Assembly: GCA_038182865.1 (NCBI GenBank)
Contig: CP116226.1
Location: 558,001-622,000, forward strand
From: Microbacterium enclense
GTDB taxonomy: Bacteria > Actinomycetota > Actinomycetes > Actinomycetales > Microbacteriaceae
Length of the DNA stretch: 64,000 nucleotides
Reading direction: 5' to 3'
Below, piece after piece: positions 8,872 to 18,499 of this stretch. Position 1 is the stretch's first letter; each line of letters starts with the position of its first letter. Under the pieces are notes generated by a model, which made no database searches, was not told where the DNA came from, and worked only from the letters and a program-made list of their open reading frames with translations. A program made the position numbers and the translations under genes.

Positions 8872-11800
8872 TCAGGGGTTCGCGGGGGTTCCGGGCTGGC
8901 ACGTGCCGGACACGTCGAGGGTCGCCCCGTCGAGGCCCCAGCCCTGCGCCGACCAGTCGACGGTGACCGTGATGTTCTCGACGCTCGTCGCGCCGACCGG
9001 GACGCGGTCGCTCCCCTCGGCCCGCGTCACCACGTTGCCCTTGGCGTCGCGGAACACCGCCCTCGAGGCGTCCGGCTTCAAATCGGCGATGCCGTTGCTC
9101 GAGCTGTAGGAGACGTCGAGGTTCTCACCGGCGACGCAGGAGCGGACGCGCGCAGCCGCCTGGACCTGGTACGGGGCGCTGCCCTCGGCCGGGGTGACGC
9201 GGCCGATCTCGGACTCCGTGCCCCACAGCCGGTGCTTGAAGTACACGCCGATGCCGGGGTCGGTGTCGAAGATGTCTGTCTTGTCCCCTTCGAATCTCGT
9301 GTAGAGAACTTCGTTGTTGTTCGGCGGCGGCGTGCCCGCCCCGATCTTGGGGTTGATGAACCAACGCGCCTCGGTGCGCGCGTCGTCCACGCGCTCCACG
9401 GTCGGCTTCGCATCGACACGGAACGTGTACCCGCGGGGAGCCGCGCGGTCCTGGTCGACGCGGTGGGAGGCCGTCACGGTCACCGACCCGAACGTCTTGC
9501 CCTCGTACACCGCGTCGACGCAGAGGGTGAAGGTGTACTCCTCCCCGTCCCTCTTACCCCCGAACTCCCGGCGCGGACCCCCGTCGCCGGTGCGGCACGT
9601 CGCGCCCTCCACGATGCCGTAGCGCAGCTCGGAGTCGGTACCGTTCGGGGTCGCCGTGGCCTGCGCCACGATCGTCGTCGAACCGTCGGAGGCTGCGCGC
9701 GAGGTCAGGGTGAGGTCGACGCCCGTCGGCTTGCCGACGCCGTGCGCACGGAACGTCAGAACGCCTCCCTCGACCGAACCGCCGAGTCCCGGCGGGACGT
9801 CGAAACGCGACAGGGGCGTGACCCGGATCTCGGTCGGAGCGTTACTGCCGACGCCGAACCCCTTGACGGTGACATCGCGCTGCGTGCGTCCGACGGACAC
9901 GGTCTGCGTCTCCCCCGCGCTGCTGCGGATCTCGAGGGAGCCGGTTTCGCCGGCATCCACTCCCCGCACCATGAGATCGACGACGTTGCCCTCGCCACTG
10001 TCGGTCACCACGGGCGTCCAGTCGACGCTGTCCGGGCGGGGTGGCGGATCGTACGCCCACGCGGTGGTGCGGACCGAGCCGCGGGACTCCCCCACGTCGT
10101 TGAGCGCGGTCACGACGTACTCGCGCTGATCGCCGTTGGGGGCGGCGATCGCGGGACACCCGCCGTCGGAGTCGCAGCGCGCCACGACCTCGCCGCGGGA
10201 GCGCACGACGAACCCCGTGAGCCCCGGGTAGGCACGCCGCGCCTCGCCCGCGTCGACGCGCAGCGTGACCGATCCGTCGGCGTAGGCCGACTGGCGCACG
10301 CTCGCGGCGGCGCGGGGGAACCCCTGCAGATCGAGAACGACCCGCGCGTCGCGGGAGCCCGCGGTGGCGCGTCCCTGGGCGTCGCGCAGCGTCACGCTGG
10401 CCGCGCACGTCGCACCCGGCGCATCGCCCGCCCACGACGCCGTGATGCTCGAACCCGAGGCGACCGCGAAAGTCACACCGGTGCAGGTGCCCGTCGGGCG
10501 GACGCCCACGACCTCGAGGGGCGTCCGCGGCAGCGGGTTGACCTCTCCGTCGGCACCGACGACCGGGATCGTGCAGCTCGAACCGTCGGCCTGCGAGCAT
10601 TGGCGCGAGGTGGTCCCGCCCTGCGGGAGCGTGGAGGGAGCCGAGCCCACGCGGAGCAGGAGACGCGCCGGCGCGACGGCGTCGTGGCTGGTGACCGTGA
10701 TCACCGCCGCGTTCTCGGTACCGGGCACGGCGCGGTCGGCACCGGTGACGGTCACGGTCGATCCATCGAGCGTGACCGACGAGAACGCCGAGCCGGAGTA
10801 CTCGAGTGCGTACCGGATGCCGTTCCAGTCCTCACGCCCCAGCTGCCACGACGTCATGTTGCGCAGGTCGAAGGTGGCGGTCTCGCCCGGTCCCACGGTG
10901 AGGGAACCGGGACGCAGCTCGGGCTGCGGATCTCTCGCCACCACGCCGACCGGAACCGACAGGAGCGTCCACTCCTGCGTCCCCGCCACGCGGACCGGCA
11001 CGGTACACGCGTCGCTCCACGGGGAGCCGGTTCCGGCGTCGTAGCGCACGCGGGTCCCCGAGATCGTGCAGCGTGCGTCGGCTCGGGCTCCCGTCGTCGT
11101 GGCCTCGGTTCCGACCTCGAGCGTCGCCCGCCGGGGAACCGCGACGAGGGATGCCATGTCGAACTCGACGGACGACAGCTCGTCGACGCGTTGCGCGGCG
11201 TTGGGCCGGAGGGCGAGTGTCACGTCGTCGTCGCCGGGGACGCGGAGGAAGGCGTACGTCGTGACCTCGTTGCCGCCGACCGTTCCGGTGACGGCGAAGG
11301 GGATGATGCGACGGGTGGCGGGCAGGTCGCCCGAGAGGCGTCGCCCGTCGAGACGCACGTCGGTGGGCTGGCCCCACAGCGACACGCGCAGGTCGCTCAC
11401 CTCGCCGCCCGACCAGGTCGCGCGCCCCTCGAGCACGTCGACGCCCGTCGTGAAGTCGTCGCGGTCCTCGAGGGTCAGCACGGTGTCGGCGACGACCGGG
11501 TAGTCGGGCACGCTCTCGCGGACGACCTTGACGACGATGAGTCCTCGCCCGGTGTTCCCGGAATCGGATGTCACGTCGTAGAGGAACGACATCGTCGCCG
11601 GCGCGTCGCCCGCGCGGATGACCACGCCGGTGTCGCTCACCGACTCGACGCGTTCAGCCAGGCGCGCGTATTCGGGGTTGTCCTCGCCGTCGACGAGGGT
11701 CTCGGGAAGGTCGGGGTGCACATCGGTGAGCGTCAACCGCCCCTGCGTCGGGTCGATGTCGTTCGCGAGCGGGCTCACGCGCAACCGACTGTCGGACCCC

Positions 11801-14800
11801 GCCTGCACCTGCACGTAGTCGGTGAAGGTGATGGGACTCGGATTCGACTCCGCGTCGAGAACGCCGATGCGCACGGTCCCCTCGCCCGTGGCCCCGGAGG
11901 TGTCGGACACGCGATACCGGAACGACACCTGCCCCCGGTCCCCGGGCAGAGACGAGTAGACGATCGACAGGCCGTCGGGCGAGATCGCCGCGCTCCCCCG
12001 ATCGGGTTGGCTCACGATGCGATCGAGCGAGACGGCGTCGCCGTCGGGGTCGACGCCGAAACCGTCGAAGGGGATCGTCGTCGTTCCGCCGCTGAGGACG
12101 CGCCCCTGGAGGGTGTCGGGCACCGGTGCGCGGTTCGCATCGTCGCCCAGGACGGTGATGCGCACGGTCGCCTCGTCCCACAACGACGGGGCACCGGTGG
12201 TGTACACGCGGTACGTGACCTCGTACGACCCCGGGGTGGTCGGCGCGAGGTACCGCAGCACACCACCAGACGCGAACGCCAGGGCATCGCTCGCCGGCTG
12301 GGCGCTGACGCTCGCGGGGTCGAGGGTGGGGCGGCCTCCGGCGGGAGACACGTCGTTGTCGAGGACCGGGATGTCGACCTGCGCCCCGGCACGAACCGTG
12401 ACCGTGTCGTCGACCGCGATCGGGGCGATCTCGGGAACCGGCGGCAGCAGGTACACCGTCGCCTCGCCGGCGACGCGCGCCCCCTCGTCGTCGGTACCGT
12501 CGCTCACGCTATAGGTCACCGTGCCCAGCAGCCCTGCCTCCCCCGTGGCGGTGCTTCCCGAGACGCGCAGGTCGTTCTGCCCGACCGTGTCGACGCTGAG
12601 CGAGGCGCCGTCCTCGGCCACGGCCGCGACATCGCTCAGCAGCAGGACCCGCCCGGTGGGATTGGACACGGCGGAGAACACGTCGAGGGTGGCGTCCTCC
12701 TGCGGCCGCACGAATGCCACGACGGGCGACGTCGACAACTGAGCCGGCGCGTCGACGGGCAGCAGGGTGATGCGCGCGGTGCCGGTGGCGTCGCGTCCCC
12801 CGCCCGTGACGGTGAAATCGACCCGGTAGACACCGGGCTGGGACGCGACGAGGTCGAAGCTCGTGCTGCCCCCGATGACACCGGCCGTCGCCGCCGCGTC
12901 GTCGAGGACCCGGACGGAGCTGAGCGCGATGTCGCCGGCCGTCCCGGTCACGTGCGGGCCGACGTCGACGGTGAGGCCGGAGCCCACCGTGTCGACCACG
13001 GCGAAGGACTGCACGGCGAGGGTCGGATCGGGAGCGACGCGGATGAGAAGGGGTTTGGTCGCGACCGCCCCGGCCGTGTCGGCCACGGTGACATCGAGCT
13101 GAACGGTCTGCTCCCCGCCGGAGCCGTCATCGGCGTGCTGGTAGACGACCTCACCGGCGGGCGTCGAGGTCACGCTGCCGACACCGCTCGGGTTGTCGAC
13201 CGACAGCAGCAGGAGAGGGTCGCCGTCGGGATCGACCCAGCCGGGCAGGACGGGCACCGTGATCGTGCCGCCACGGGCCACCTCGGGCGTGGGCCAGGGC
13301 TGCAGACACTTCTCGACGCCGCACCAGACCGGGGCGGCGTTGGTCGCCGCCGGCGCGACGGTCAGCGTGACCGTCGCGGGGGCGGAGGTCAGCCCGTCGG
13401 GCGTCGTGCCGTCGGTGACGGAGTACGTGAAGGTCGTCGTCCCGGTCGCCTCCGGGCGGACGCGCACCGCGAGACGCTGATCGTCGTCGGTGAGGCTGAG
13501 CTCGCCGAAGCCGGGGTCGAGACCCGTGACGCTCTCTCCGACGATGCTGAGCACATCTTCGTTGGGGTCGTGGTCGTTCAGCAGGACAGGGAGGGTGACC
13601 AGTCTCCCGGCCCGGACGCCGAACGCGTCGGGTTCCGCCACCGGCGGCTTCGGGTCGAGCACGACGCTGAGCTGCTCGTCGCTCTGCACCGCGGCCTGTT
13701 CCGTGCGATCGTCGAGGCTCCAGCTCTGGCTGGAGGCGACGAGCGCCCCATCGGGCACGGTCCACACCCATCCGCTGCGCGTCTCGTTGAGGATCACCGC
13801 GTGATCGGTCGCCACGAACACGGGGCGACGCTGATCCGGCAGAGTGGCGCCGCCGTAGTCGAGCGGCGTCTCCCCGGTATCCGAGCGCCACAGCGTCCCG
13901 CCGGACTCGCCGGGAAGCAGCCACGCCGCGTAGGCGACGCCCCCGCGCGACAGCGGCTTCGCCGGCTGCCCGAGCACGGTGCCGCCCGCGCCGACCTCGC
14001 GCTGCGGTGCCGATCCGTCGGTCGGGATCGCCCACAGCGACTGCTCGTCAGCGACATACACCACGGCGCCACCGGGGTCGGGGGCGGCGATGACGAACTG
14101 ATCGGCGACGGCGATGTCGACGGGGTCGGCGCCACGCACCCAGACGCGTCCCGCCTCGGCGTCCACGAGAACCCAGGTGTCACCCGCCGCGGAGATGAGG
14201 GGGGCGGCGATGTCGTCTCCCAGAGCGTCCCGAGAACGCAGCTCGTCAGCGGCGATGTCGTAGCGGATGACCGAATCATCGGCCGACGAGTACGCGAAGA
14301 GCATTCCGCGGTCGTCGAGGGCGATGGCATCCGCCGTGTAGGACGGAGTGTCGCCGCCGGCCGTGTCGAACGGATCGAGTTCGGATGCCGCCTGCCCGGC
14401 CTCGCTCAGCCGACCGGCGAAGAGCGTGCCGGTGTCGGTGCGATAGACCACGTAGTCACCCGCGGTGACGACCGAGGTGGTGCCGGGAGGTGTGTCGGGA
14501 GCGGACTCGAGCTGCTCCTCCTGCAGGTCGACGGGTTGGGCTTCGTCGATGCGCGACAGCTTGCTGTAGCTGTCGGTGAACAGATACGCGCCGTCGCCGC
14601 TCTGCGCCACCTCGCTGGGGTTGCCCGCCGAGCGCACGGTGTCGAGTTCGCCGACGGCGGTGTTCACGCGCGCGTAGCGCTGCCCCTCGGCGGTCTGCAG
14701 CGCCCACACCGACGTGTCGACCTCGGGCGTCTCCTGCGCGTCGAGCCCGGGCCACACGACACTGGCGGTGATCACGAGAGCTGTCGCAGCCAGCGCTGCG

Positions 14801-14829
14801 CAGAGACCCGCGATCGTCCTCCGACGCAT
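8872..14829 (-). CDS. Giant membrane-anchored surface protein with Ig-like repeats
   Basis: The start is the ATG at 14829 (MRRRTIAGLCAALAATALVI), which shares one base with the kinase stop (TGATG); the product has 1,985 residues. Residues 1-30 are a signal anchor. Residues of about 40-420 contain short repeated strands ending in Gly-Trp or Tyr, which look like a beta-propeller. From about 430 to 1,100 there are at least four Ig/cadherin-like repeats, recognisable by LLNDHDPNEDVL, VLDNDVSPAGG and ANDIDPTQGRLTL. The remaining part is also beta-rich and fibronectin-like, and ends without an LPXTG sortase signal. Most of the chain should be extracytoplasmic. Its position between a kinase and MoxR suggests that its assembly or exposure is controlled by them. 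Confidence 0.85.
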   Translation of the reverse strand: MRRRTIAGLCAALAATALVITASVVWPGLDAQETPEVDTSVWALQTAEGQRYARVNTAVGELDTVRSAGNPSEVAQSGDGAYLFTDSYSKLSRIDEAQPVDLQEEQLESAPDTPPGTTSVVTAGDYVVYRTDTGTLFAGRLSEAGQAASELDPFDTAGGDTPSYTADAIALDDRGMLFAYSSADDSVIRYDIAADELRSRDALGDDIAAPLISAAGDTWVLVDAEAGRVWVRGADPVDIAVADQFVIAAPDPGGAVVYVADEQSLWAIPTDGSAPQREVGAGGTVLGQPAKPLSRGGVAYAAWLLPGESGGTLWRSDTGETPLDYGGATLPDQRRPVFVATDHAVILNETRSGWVWTVPDGALVASSQSWSLDDRTEQAAVQSDEQLSVVLDPKPPVAEPDAFGVRAGRLVTLPVLLNDHDPNEDVLSIVGESVTGLDPGFGELSLTDDDQRLAVRVRPEATGTTTFTYSVTDGTTPDGLTSAPATVTLTVAPAATNAAPVWCGVEKCLQPWPTPEVARGGTITVPVLPGWVDPDGDPLLLLSVDNPSGVGSVTSTPAGEVVYQHADDGSGGEQTVQLDVTVADTAGAVATKPLLIRVAPDPTLAVQSFAVVDTVGSGLTVDVGPHVTGTAGDIALSSVRVLDDAAATAGVIGGSTSFDLVASQPGVYRVDFTVTGGGRDATGTARITLLPVDAPAQLSTSPVVAFVRPQEDATLDVFSAVSNPTGRVLLLSDVAAVAEDGASLSVDTVGQNDLRVSGSTATGEAGLLGTVTYSVSDGTDDEGARVAGEATVYLLPPVPEIAPIAVDDTVTVRAGAQVDIPVLDNDVSPAGGRPTLDPASVSAQPASDALAFASGGVLRYLAPTTPGSYEVTYRVYTTGAPSLWDEATVRITVLGDDANRAPVPDTLQGRVLSGGTTTIPFDGFGVDPDGDAVSLDRIVSQPDRGSAAISPDGLSIVYSSLPGDRGQVSFRYRVSDTSGATGEGTVRIGVLDAESNPSPITFTDYVQVQAGSDSRLRVSPLANDIDPTQGRLTLTDVHPDLPETLVDGEDNPEYARLAERVESVSDTGVVIRAGDAPATMSFLYDVTSDSGNTGRGLIVVKVVRESVPDYPVVADTVLTLEDRDDFTTGVDVLEGRATWSGGEVSDLRVSLWGQPTDVRLDGRRLSGDLPATRRIIPFAVTGTVGGNEVTTYAFLRVPGDDDVTLALRPNAAQRVDELSSVEFDMASLVAVPRRATLEVGTEATTTGARADARCTISGTRVRYDAGTGSPWSDACTVPVRVAGTQEWTLLSVPVGVVARDPQPELRPGSLTVGPGETATFDLRNMTSWQLGREDWNGIRYALEYSGSAFSSVTLDGSTVTVTGADRAVPGTENAAVITVTSHDAVAPARLLLRVGSAPSTLPQGGTTSRQCSQADGSSCTIPVVGADGEVNPLPRTPLEVVGVRPTGTCTGVTFAVASGSSITASWAGDAPGATCAASVTLRDAQGRATAGSRDARVVLDLQGFPRAAASVRQSAYADGSVTLRVDAGEARRAYPGLTGFVVRSRGEVVARCDSDGGCPAIAAPNGDQREYVVTALNDVGESRGSVRTTAWAYDPPPRPDSVDWTPVVTDSGEGNVVDLMVRGVDAGETGSLEIRSSAGETQTVSVGRTQRDVTVKGFGVGSNAPTEIRVTPLSRFDVPPGLGGSVEGGVLTFRAHGVGKPTGVDLTLTSRAASDGSTTIVAQATATPNGTDSELRYGIVEGATCRTGDGGPRREFGGKRDGEEYTFTLCVDAVYEGKTFGSVTVTASHRVDQDRAAPRGYTFRVDAKPTVERVDDARTEARWFINPKIGAGTPPPNNNEVLYTRFEGDKTDIFDTDPGIGVYFKHRLWGTESEIGRVTPAEGSAPYQVQAAARVRSCVAGENLDVSYSSSNGIADLKPDASRAVFRDAKGNVVTRAEGSDRVPVGATSVENITVTVDWSAQGWGLDGATLDVSGTCQPGTPANP

Positions 14830-15962
14830 CAGAGCACTCCCGTGGCGTAGAGGGCGGCGACCACCACGGCCCCCGCGGCCACGATCGATGCGCCCGCGAG
14901 CGCCCACGGCAGGACGCGATGCGACGCCGGGGCGGGTGAGGAGATGTCGGTGTCTTCGTCGCGCGCGAGCCCCCGTACGCCGGAGGGGTCGCGGAGCTTG
15001 CGCCCGCCTTCACGCTCGATGCGGGAGCGCGCCGGTCCGCGAAGCGCGGTGTCGGAGAAATCGACGACGTTCGCCGTCGGCGACCAATCGGCGCTCGGAA
15101 CCTCCAGAGCGGTGGCGGCGAGGCCGACCTCCCTCTGGACGCGTTGCAGGTCTTCTCCGAACTCCCGGGCGCTGGCATGGCGGTCCTGGGGGTTGCGCGA
15201 CATGGCCCGCGAGAGGACGGCCTGCAGAGAGGGCGGCACATCGGCGCGGGCGATGTCGGTGTACGACGCGCGGGCGATGCGTCGACGCAGCTGCTCGCGG
15301 GAGTTCTGCCCGCGTTCGCGACGCTCGAAGGGACTGTGCCCCGCGAGAAGCGAGTAGACCGTCGCCCCGAGGCTCCACACCTCGCTCGACACCGTTCCCG
15401 CGGTCTGTTCGGCGATCACCTCGGGGGCGCTCCACGGCACCGACATCGCGAGCATCTCGTCGGCGTCCTGCCGCACCAGTGAGGACGAGATGCCGAAGTC
15501 GGCCAGCACCGGGGCACCGAAGGTGGTGACCAGGATGTTGCTCGGCTTGACGTCGCGGTGCACGAGACCGGCGTGGTGCGCGGACTCGAGCGCGCCCGCC
15601 ATGCGGACGCCGATCGCCAGCACGTCGGCGAGAGGGATCCGCTCGACGCGATACCGCTGAGCGAGCGATCCGGGGCAGTACTCCATCACGATGTAGGGTC
15701 GACCGTCGGCGGAGATTCCCGCCTGATAGACCGTCACGATCGACGGGTGCGCCGACAGGTGGGCGAGCACGTCGGCCTCGGCGTTGAACATGCGCAGAAG
15801 ATCGGGATCGCGCACGTCGCTCGGGAGCACCTTGACCGCGACGTCGCGGCGGGGCATGTCCTGGCCGTAGAGGAAGACGTCGGCGAAGCCGCCCGAACCC
15901 AGCGGACGGATGTAGGCGAGACCCGGAAGGATCGGGGGCGACGAGGGCAGGCGCTGCGGCAT
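14829..15962 (-). CDS. Membrane-anchored Ser/Thr protein kinase
   Basis: The start is the ATG at 15962 (MPQRLPSSPP) with GGAAGGGG just upstream; the product has 377 residues. All catalytic elements are present: glycine loop LGSGGFADVF, Lys44 in VAVKVL, HRDVKPSN with Asp137 and Asn142, DFG at 155-157, and SAPE. A single membrane segment near 350-372 (WALAGASIVAAGAVVVAALY) is followed by only a few residues. It therefore has no PASTA or other external sensor, unlike PknB. It is the first gene of a seven-gene operon that also encodes an FHA protein. No phosphatase gene is present in the cluster. Confidence 0.92.
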   Translation of the reverse strand: MPQRLPSSPPILPGLAYIRPLGSGGFADVFLYGQDMPRRDVAVKVLPSDVRDPDLLRMFNAEADVLAHLSAHPSIVTVYQAGISADGRPYIVMEYCPGSLAQRYRVERIPLADVLAIGVRMAGALESAHHAGLVHRDVKPSNILVTTFGAPVLADFGISSSLVRQDADEMLAMSVPWSAPEVIAEQTAGTVSSEVWSLGATVYSLLAGHSPFERRERGQNSREQLRRRIARASYTDIARADVPPSLQAVLSRAMSRNPQDRHASAREFGEDLQRVQREVGLAATALEVPSADWSPTANVVDFSDTALRGPARSRIEREGGRKLRDPSGVRGLARDEDTDISSPAPASHRVLPWALAGASIVAAGAVVVAALYATGVL

Positions 15963-16026
15963 CGTGCCCCTTCCCGAACGACGCGCCCGCGTCTGAGCGG
16001 GCGGACAACCCGGCAATGCTAACAAA

Positions 16027-16053
16027 GCAGACCCGGCGAGCCGGGGTCTGTGC
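16027..16053 (-). terminator. Hairpin between the 16060 gene and the kinase gene
   Basis: An inverted repeat, GCAGACCCGGC with GCCGGGGTCTGTGC (one bulge and a 2-nt centre), is followed on the minus strand by TTTGTT. This fits an intrinsic terminator that separates the gene ending at 16060 from the kinase operon. Confidence 0.5.
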
Positions 16054-16059
16054 ACAGCC

Positions 16060-16722
16060 TCAGGATGCCGGGGCTCCGGGGTCGCGCGGGTCGAACGGCG
16101 CGTCGAGCGACCGGGTGAGATCGTCGAGCATCGCCGCCACCTGAGGCTCGACGTACTCCGCGACGGCGGCCTGAATGCGCAGACGATGATGCAGGAGGAT
16201 TGTGCAGACCTCACGCCCGATCATGTTCGCGTAGTCGTCGGCGAGACCCACTTCCTGGCGAAGCGCCGCTTTCGCGGCATCCGAGAGCGGCGGAAGCGCC
16301 GGAATCACGGCGTCCTCTTCAGCCGCCAGACCCGTCAGAGTGAAGAGGAAGGGTGCTCCGGGCTCCGGCTCGGGGTCGAGCGGCAGTCCCTCGAACTCGG
16401 GCTCCAGTCCCTCGGACGGCCGGTAGGTGCGCCTCCGGTTCCGCTCGGCCTGCTGGTCCAGCTCGGCCTGCAACATGGGGAGGTTGCGAGCGGTGTAATC
16501 GGCGACGGAGTGATCGACGATCGTCTTCACCCGGGTGGAGAGTCCGTGCTGGACGCCGTGGGGGACGTCGGATCCGAGGCCGGCCGCCGACAGCACGGGC
16601 GATCCGAAGCAGCGGCGGCACGGCGCGATACGCCCCCGGTGGTTGGCGGGCTCCCATCGGGGCAGCCATTTCAGCCAGGCGTCCACCGCCTGGCCGACCT
16701 GGGTCTCGAGCGACCGCTGCAC
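16060..16722 (-). CDS. Uncharacterised soluble protein
   Basis: I do not recognise this 220-residue protein. It has no membrane segment. An N-terminal CRRC pair near residues 35-38 could bind metal. An acidic Pro-rich stretch (PLDPEPEPGAP) lies mid-chain, and the C-terminal half looks helical. The start is GTG at 16722, chosen because TAGCGT ends exactly 6 nt upstream, which suggests a leaderless transcript. A hairpin follows the stop, so it is probably a single-gene unit. Confidence 0.7.
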   Translation of the reverse strand: MQRSLETQVGQAVDAWLKWLPRWEPANHRGRIAPCRRCFGSPVLSAAGLGSDVPHGVQHGLSTRVKTIVDHSVADYTARNLPMLQAELDQQAERNRRRTYRPSEGLEPEFEGLPLDPEPEPGAPFLFTLTGLAAEEDAVIPALPPLSDAAKAALRQEVGLADDYANMIGREVCTILLHHRLRIQAAVAEYVEPQVAAMLDDLTRSLDAPFDPRDPGAPAS

Positions 16723-16728
16723 ACCCCT

Positions 16729-16734
16729 ACGCTA
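16729..16734 (-). promoter_or_regulatory. Leaderless -10 element of the 16060-16722 gene
   Basis: TAGCGT on the minus strand ends 6 nt before the GTG start. Transcription would then begin at or next to the start codon. Confidence 0.55.
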
Positions 16735-16775
16735 GCCCGACACGCCCGGGGAGCGGGGACCCGACGTCCCGCGCG

Positions 16776-17261
16776 TCACACCCCGTCGTCGTCGTCGCGC
16801 TCCCAGGTCCATCGGGGACGTACCGTCCGTGCCCGTACGAGGAACACCCCGAACGCCGCCGCCAGCAGCGCAGCGACCGCCAGCACGGCGCCCGGCCACC
16901 CGAGGGCGACCGTGCCGGCGGCGGAGATCGCGCGCGCCGGATCAGCGCCACTGACGAGACCGCCGAGCACGATCCCGGCGAGTTCGCCCACGAAAGCGCC
17001 GAGGGCACACGGCACGGCGGTGAGATATCCGGGCGGGTCGGCGCGGAGACCCCAGAGCAGGATGCCGCCGAACAGCGCCAGCGCGACCACGATGCCCAGC
17101 ACCCCCGGGATCGGTCCGAGACCCGTCACCGGGATGACGTCGCTGTCGAGGAGCAGGCTCGCGACGCCGAGACCGCCGATGGCCAGGGCGACGAACGTCA
17201 CGGTCGCAAAAACGACCGCGACCGGCGGGGTCACCCCTGCCGGTCGCGGTTCGTCGGTCAT
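16776..17261 (-). CDS. Small four-helix membrane protein, unknown function
   Basis: Starting at the ATG at 17261 (MTDEPRPAGVTPP) gives 161 residues. Four hydrophobic segments can be seen (about 13-35, 48-72, 78-104 and 112-136), followed by a short charged tail ending RDDDDGV. The start lies 11 nt after the stop of the next membrane-protein gene, so the two form an operon. I recognise no family and no catalytic motif. Confidence 0.7.
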   Translation of the reverse strand: MTDEPRPAGVTPPVAVVFATVTFVALAIGGLGVASLLLDSDVIPVTGLGPIPGVLGIVVALALFGGILLWGLRADPPGYLTAVPCALGAFVGELAGIVLGGLVSGADPARAISAAGTVALGWPGAVLAVAALLAAAFGVFLVRARTVRPRWTWERDDDDGV

Positions 17262-17272
17262 GTCAGCCCATC

Positions 17273-18373
17273 TCAGCTGGAGAACTGAGGTCCCGCCTCG
17301 AGGGTGCGCTCGTACTCGCGCTGCGCCTCGTCGTTGAGCTCGGTGACACGGCGGCCGCGGCGGGCGACCCACGCCCCGAACCAGATCGTCAGCTCACGTC
17401 CGAGCACGAAGGCCACGATCGCGAGCGGGGCGAGCACGTTCTCGCCGAGGAGGTCGACGCCTTGGCGTGCGGTGAGCATCCAGAAGGGAGCGGCGAAGAG
17501 GGCGCCCAGCAGGTGACCGCCCCACGCGATGACACCCACGATGAGTCCCCACACGACCCAGTGACCCCATCGGCCGCGGTTGATGATCGCTCCCAAGAAC
17601 CAGAAACCGAGGAAGAAGGCCACCGTCGGCACCCACAGACCCCACGTGGAGAGCACGCCGAGGGCCGCGTCGGGAAGACCCGCGACGTCGATCTCGCGTG
17701 TGAGCAGGCGCAGGCCCAGGGTGGCCGCGAGGTACAGCACCGCGAACGACAGCGCGGCGAGCAGCCCGATCGCCCCGGCGGCACCGCGGTTCCCGCGTGG
17801 GCGCGGGGCCTCGGGGGCCTGGACGAAGATCGGCTGCGCGGCGTTGTTGTACGCGGTCGGCGACACGGTCGTCGGCGCGTCGGCGACGCGGGTGTCGGCA
17901 GCCGTGGTCGACGCGACCGTCGGAGTGCTTGCCGCGGCCCCGCCCGCTGCGGCGCCGGCGGCGGCTCCTGTGGCGGTGACGGCGGTGGCCGCTGCCGCGT
18001 CGGGCGCGTCGTACCGCTGCGTGGGCGTGTCGCTCACCGCCGTGGCCTCCGGCTCGGCGGAGGCGGCATAGGCGGCCCAGCGGGCGTCTTCGTCGTCGAG
18101 ATCGGTCGCCTCCGTCGGGGCGACCGGGGACGCGTCGTGCACGGTCGCCGCGGGAGCCGAGGTGGACTCCGCGGCGGGGGACGTCACCGGCGACGACGCG
18201 GATGCGTCGTGCTGCTCGCGCTCATCCCACGCGGCCGCCGCCTCGGCGGGGTCGACGGCGTCGCGCTGGGCGGCCTCGGCGTCGGCGAGTCCTTCGTGGG
18301 CGCGCCCGACCACGTCGTGCGCCTCGTCCTTCGGCTCGTCGACGGGGTTGCCGTACGACTGGGGGTCGCTCAT
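17273..18373 (-). CDS. Membrane protein with long disordered N-terminus
   Basis: The 366-residue protein has about 190 residues of Ala/Thr/Asp-rich disordered sequence containing the stretch AAAATAVTATGAAAGAAAGG. Four membrane segments follow (about 195-215, 230-255, 262-290 and 300-325), and then a charged C-terminal tail. The start is supported by GAGGAGA about 5 nt upstream. It lies upstream of the 16776 gene and diverges from the lipoprotein gene at 18500. The function is unknown. Confidence 0.75.
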   Translation of the reverse strand: MSDPQSYGNPVDEPKDEAHDVVGRAHEGLADAEAAQRDAVDPAEAAAAWDEREQHDASASSPVTSPAAESTSAPAATVHDASPVAPTEATDLDDEDARWAAYAASAEPEATAVSDTPTQRYDAPDAAAATAVTATGAAAGAAAGGAAASTPTVASTTAADTRVADAPTTVSPTAYNNAAQPIFVQAPEAPRPRGNRGAAGAIGLLAALSFAVLYLAATLGLRLLTREIDVAGLPDAALGVLSTWGLWVPTVAFFLGFWFLGAIINRGRWGHWVVWGLIVGVIAWGGHLLGALFAAPFWMLTARQGVDLLGENVLAPLAIVAFVLGRELTIWFGAWVARRGRRVTELNDEAQREYERTLEAGPQFSS

Positions 18374-18470
18374 CGGGGTCTCCTCACGCGCGCAAGTATC
18401 TGCGGCGCAAGGCTAACCCGCGCCTCCCGTCCCGCGGCGCAGGCGTGCCGTCGTGTGTCGGTCTCGCCCG

Positions 18471-18492
18471 TGTCGGTGGGGGCATCTAGGGT
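18471..18492 (+). promoter_or_regulatory. PafBC-type promoter of the lipoprotein gene
   Basis: TGTCGGTG (18471-18478), exactly 8 nt, then TAGGGT (18487-18492), which ends 7 nt before the ATG. This is a full match to the mycobacterial RecA-independent damage promoter TGTCRGTG-N8-TANNNT. Confidence 0.6.
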
Positions 18493-18499
18493 GACTTGC

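Noticed and set aside
8548..14850. Plus-strand open frame of about 2,100 codons
   Set aside because: It is antisense to the giant surface protein gene, has no recognisable domains and arises because GC-rich third positions suppress stops on the other strand.
1400..15962. Idea that the kinase/FHA/MoxR cluster is a type VII secretion locus
   Set aside because: No WXG100 protein, EccC-type FtsK/SpoIIIE ATPase or mycosin is encoded here.
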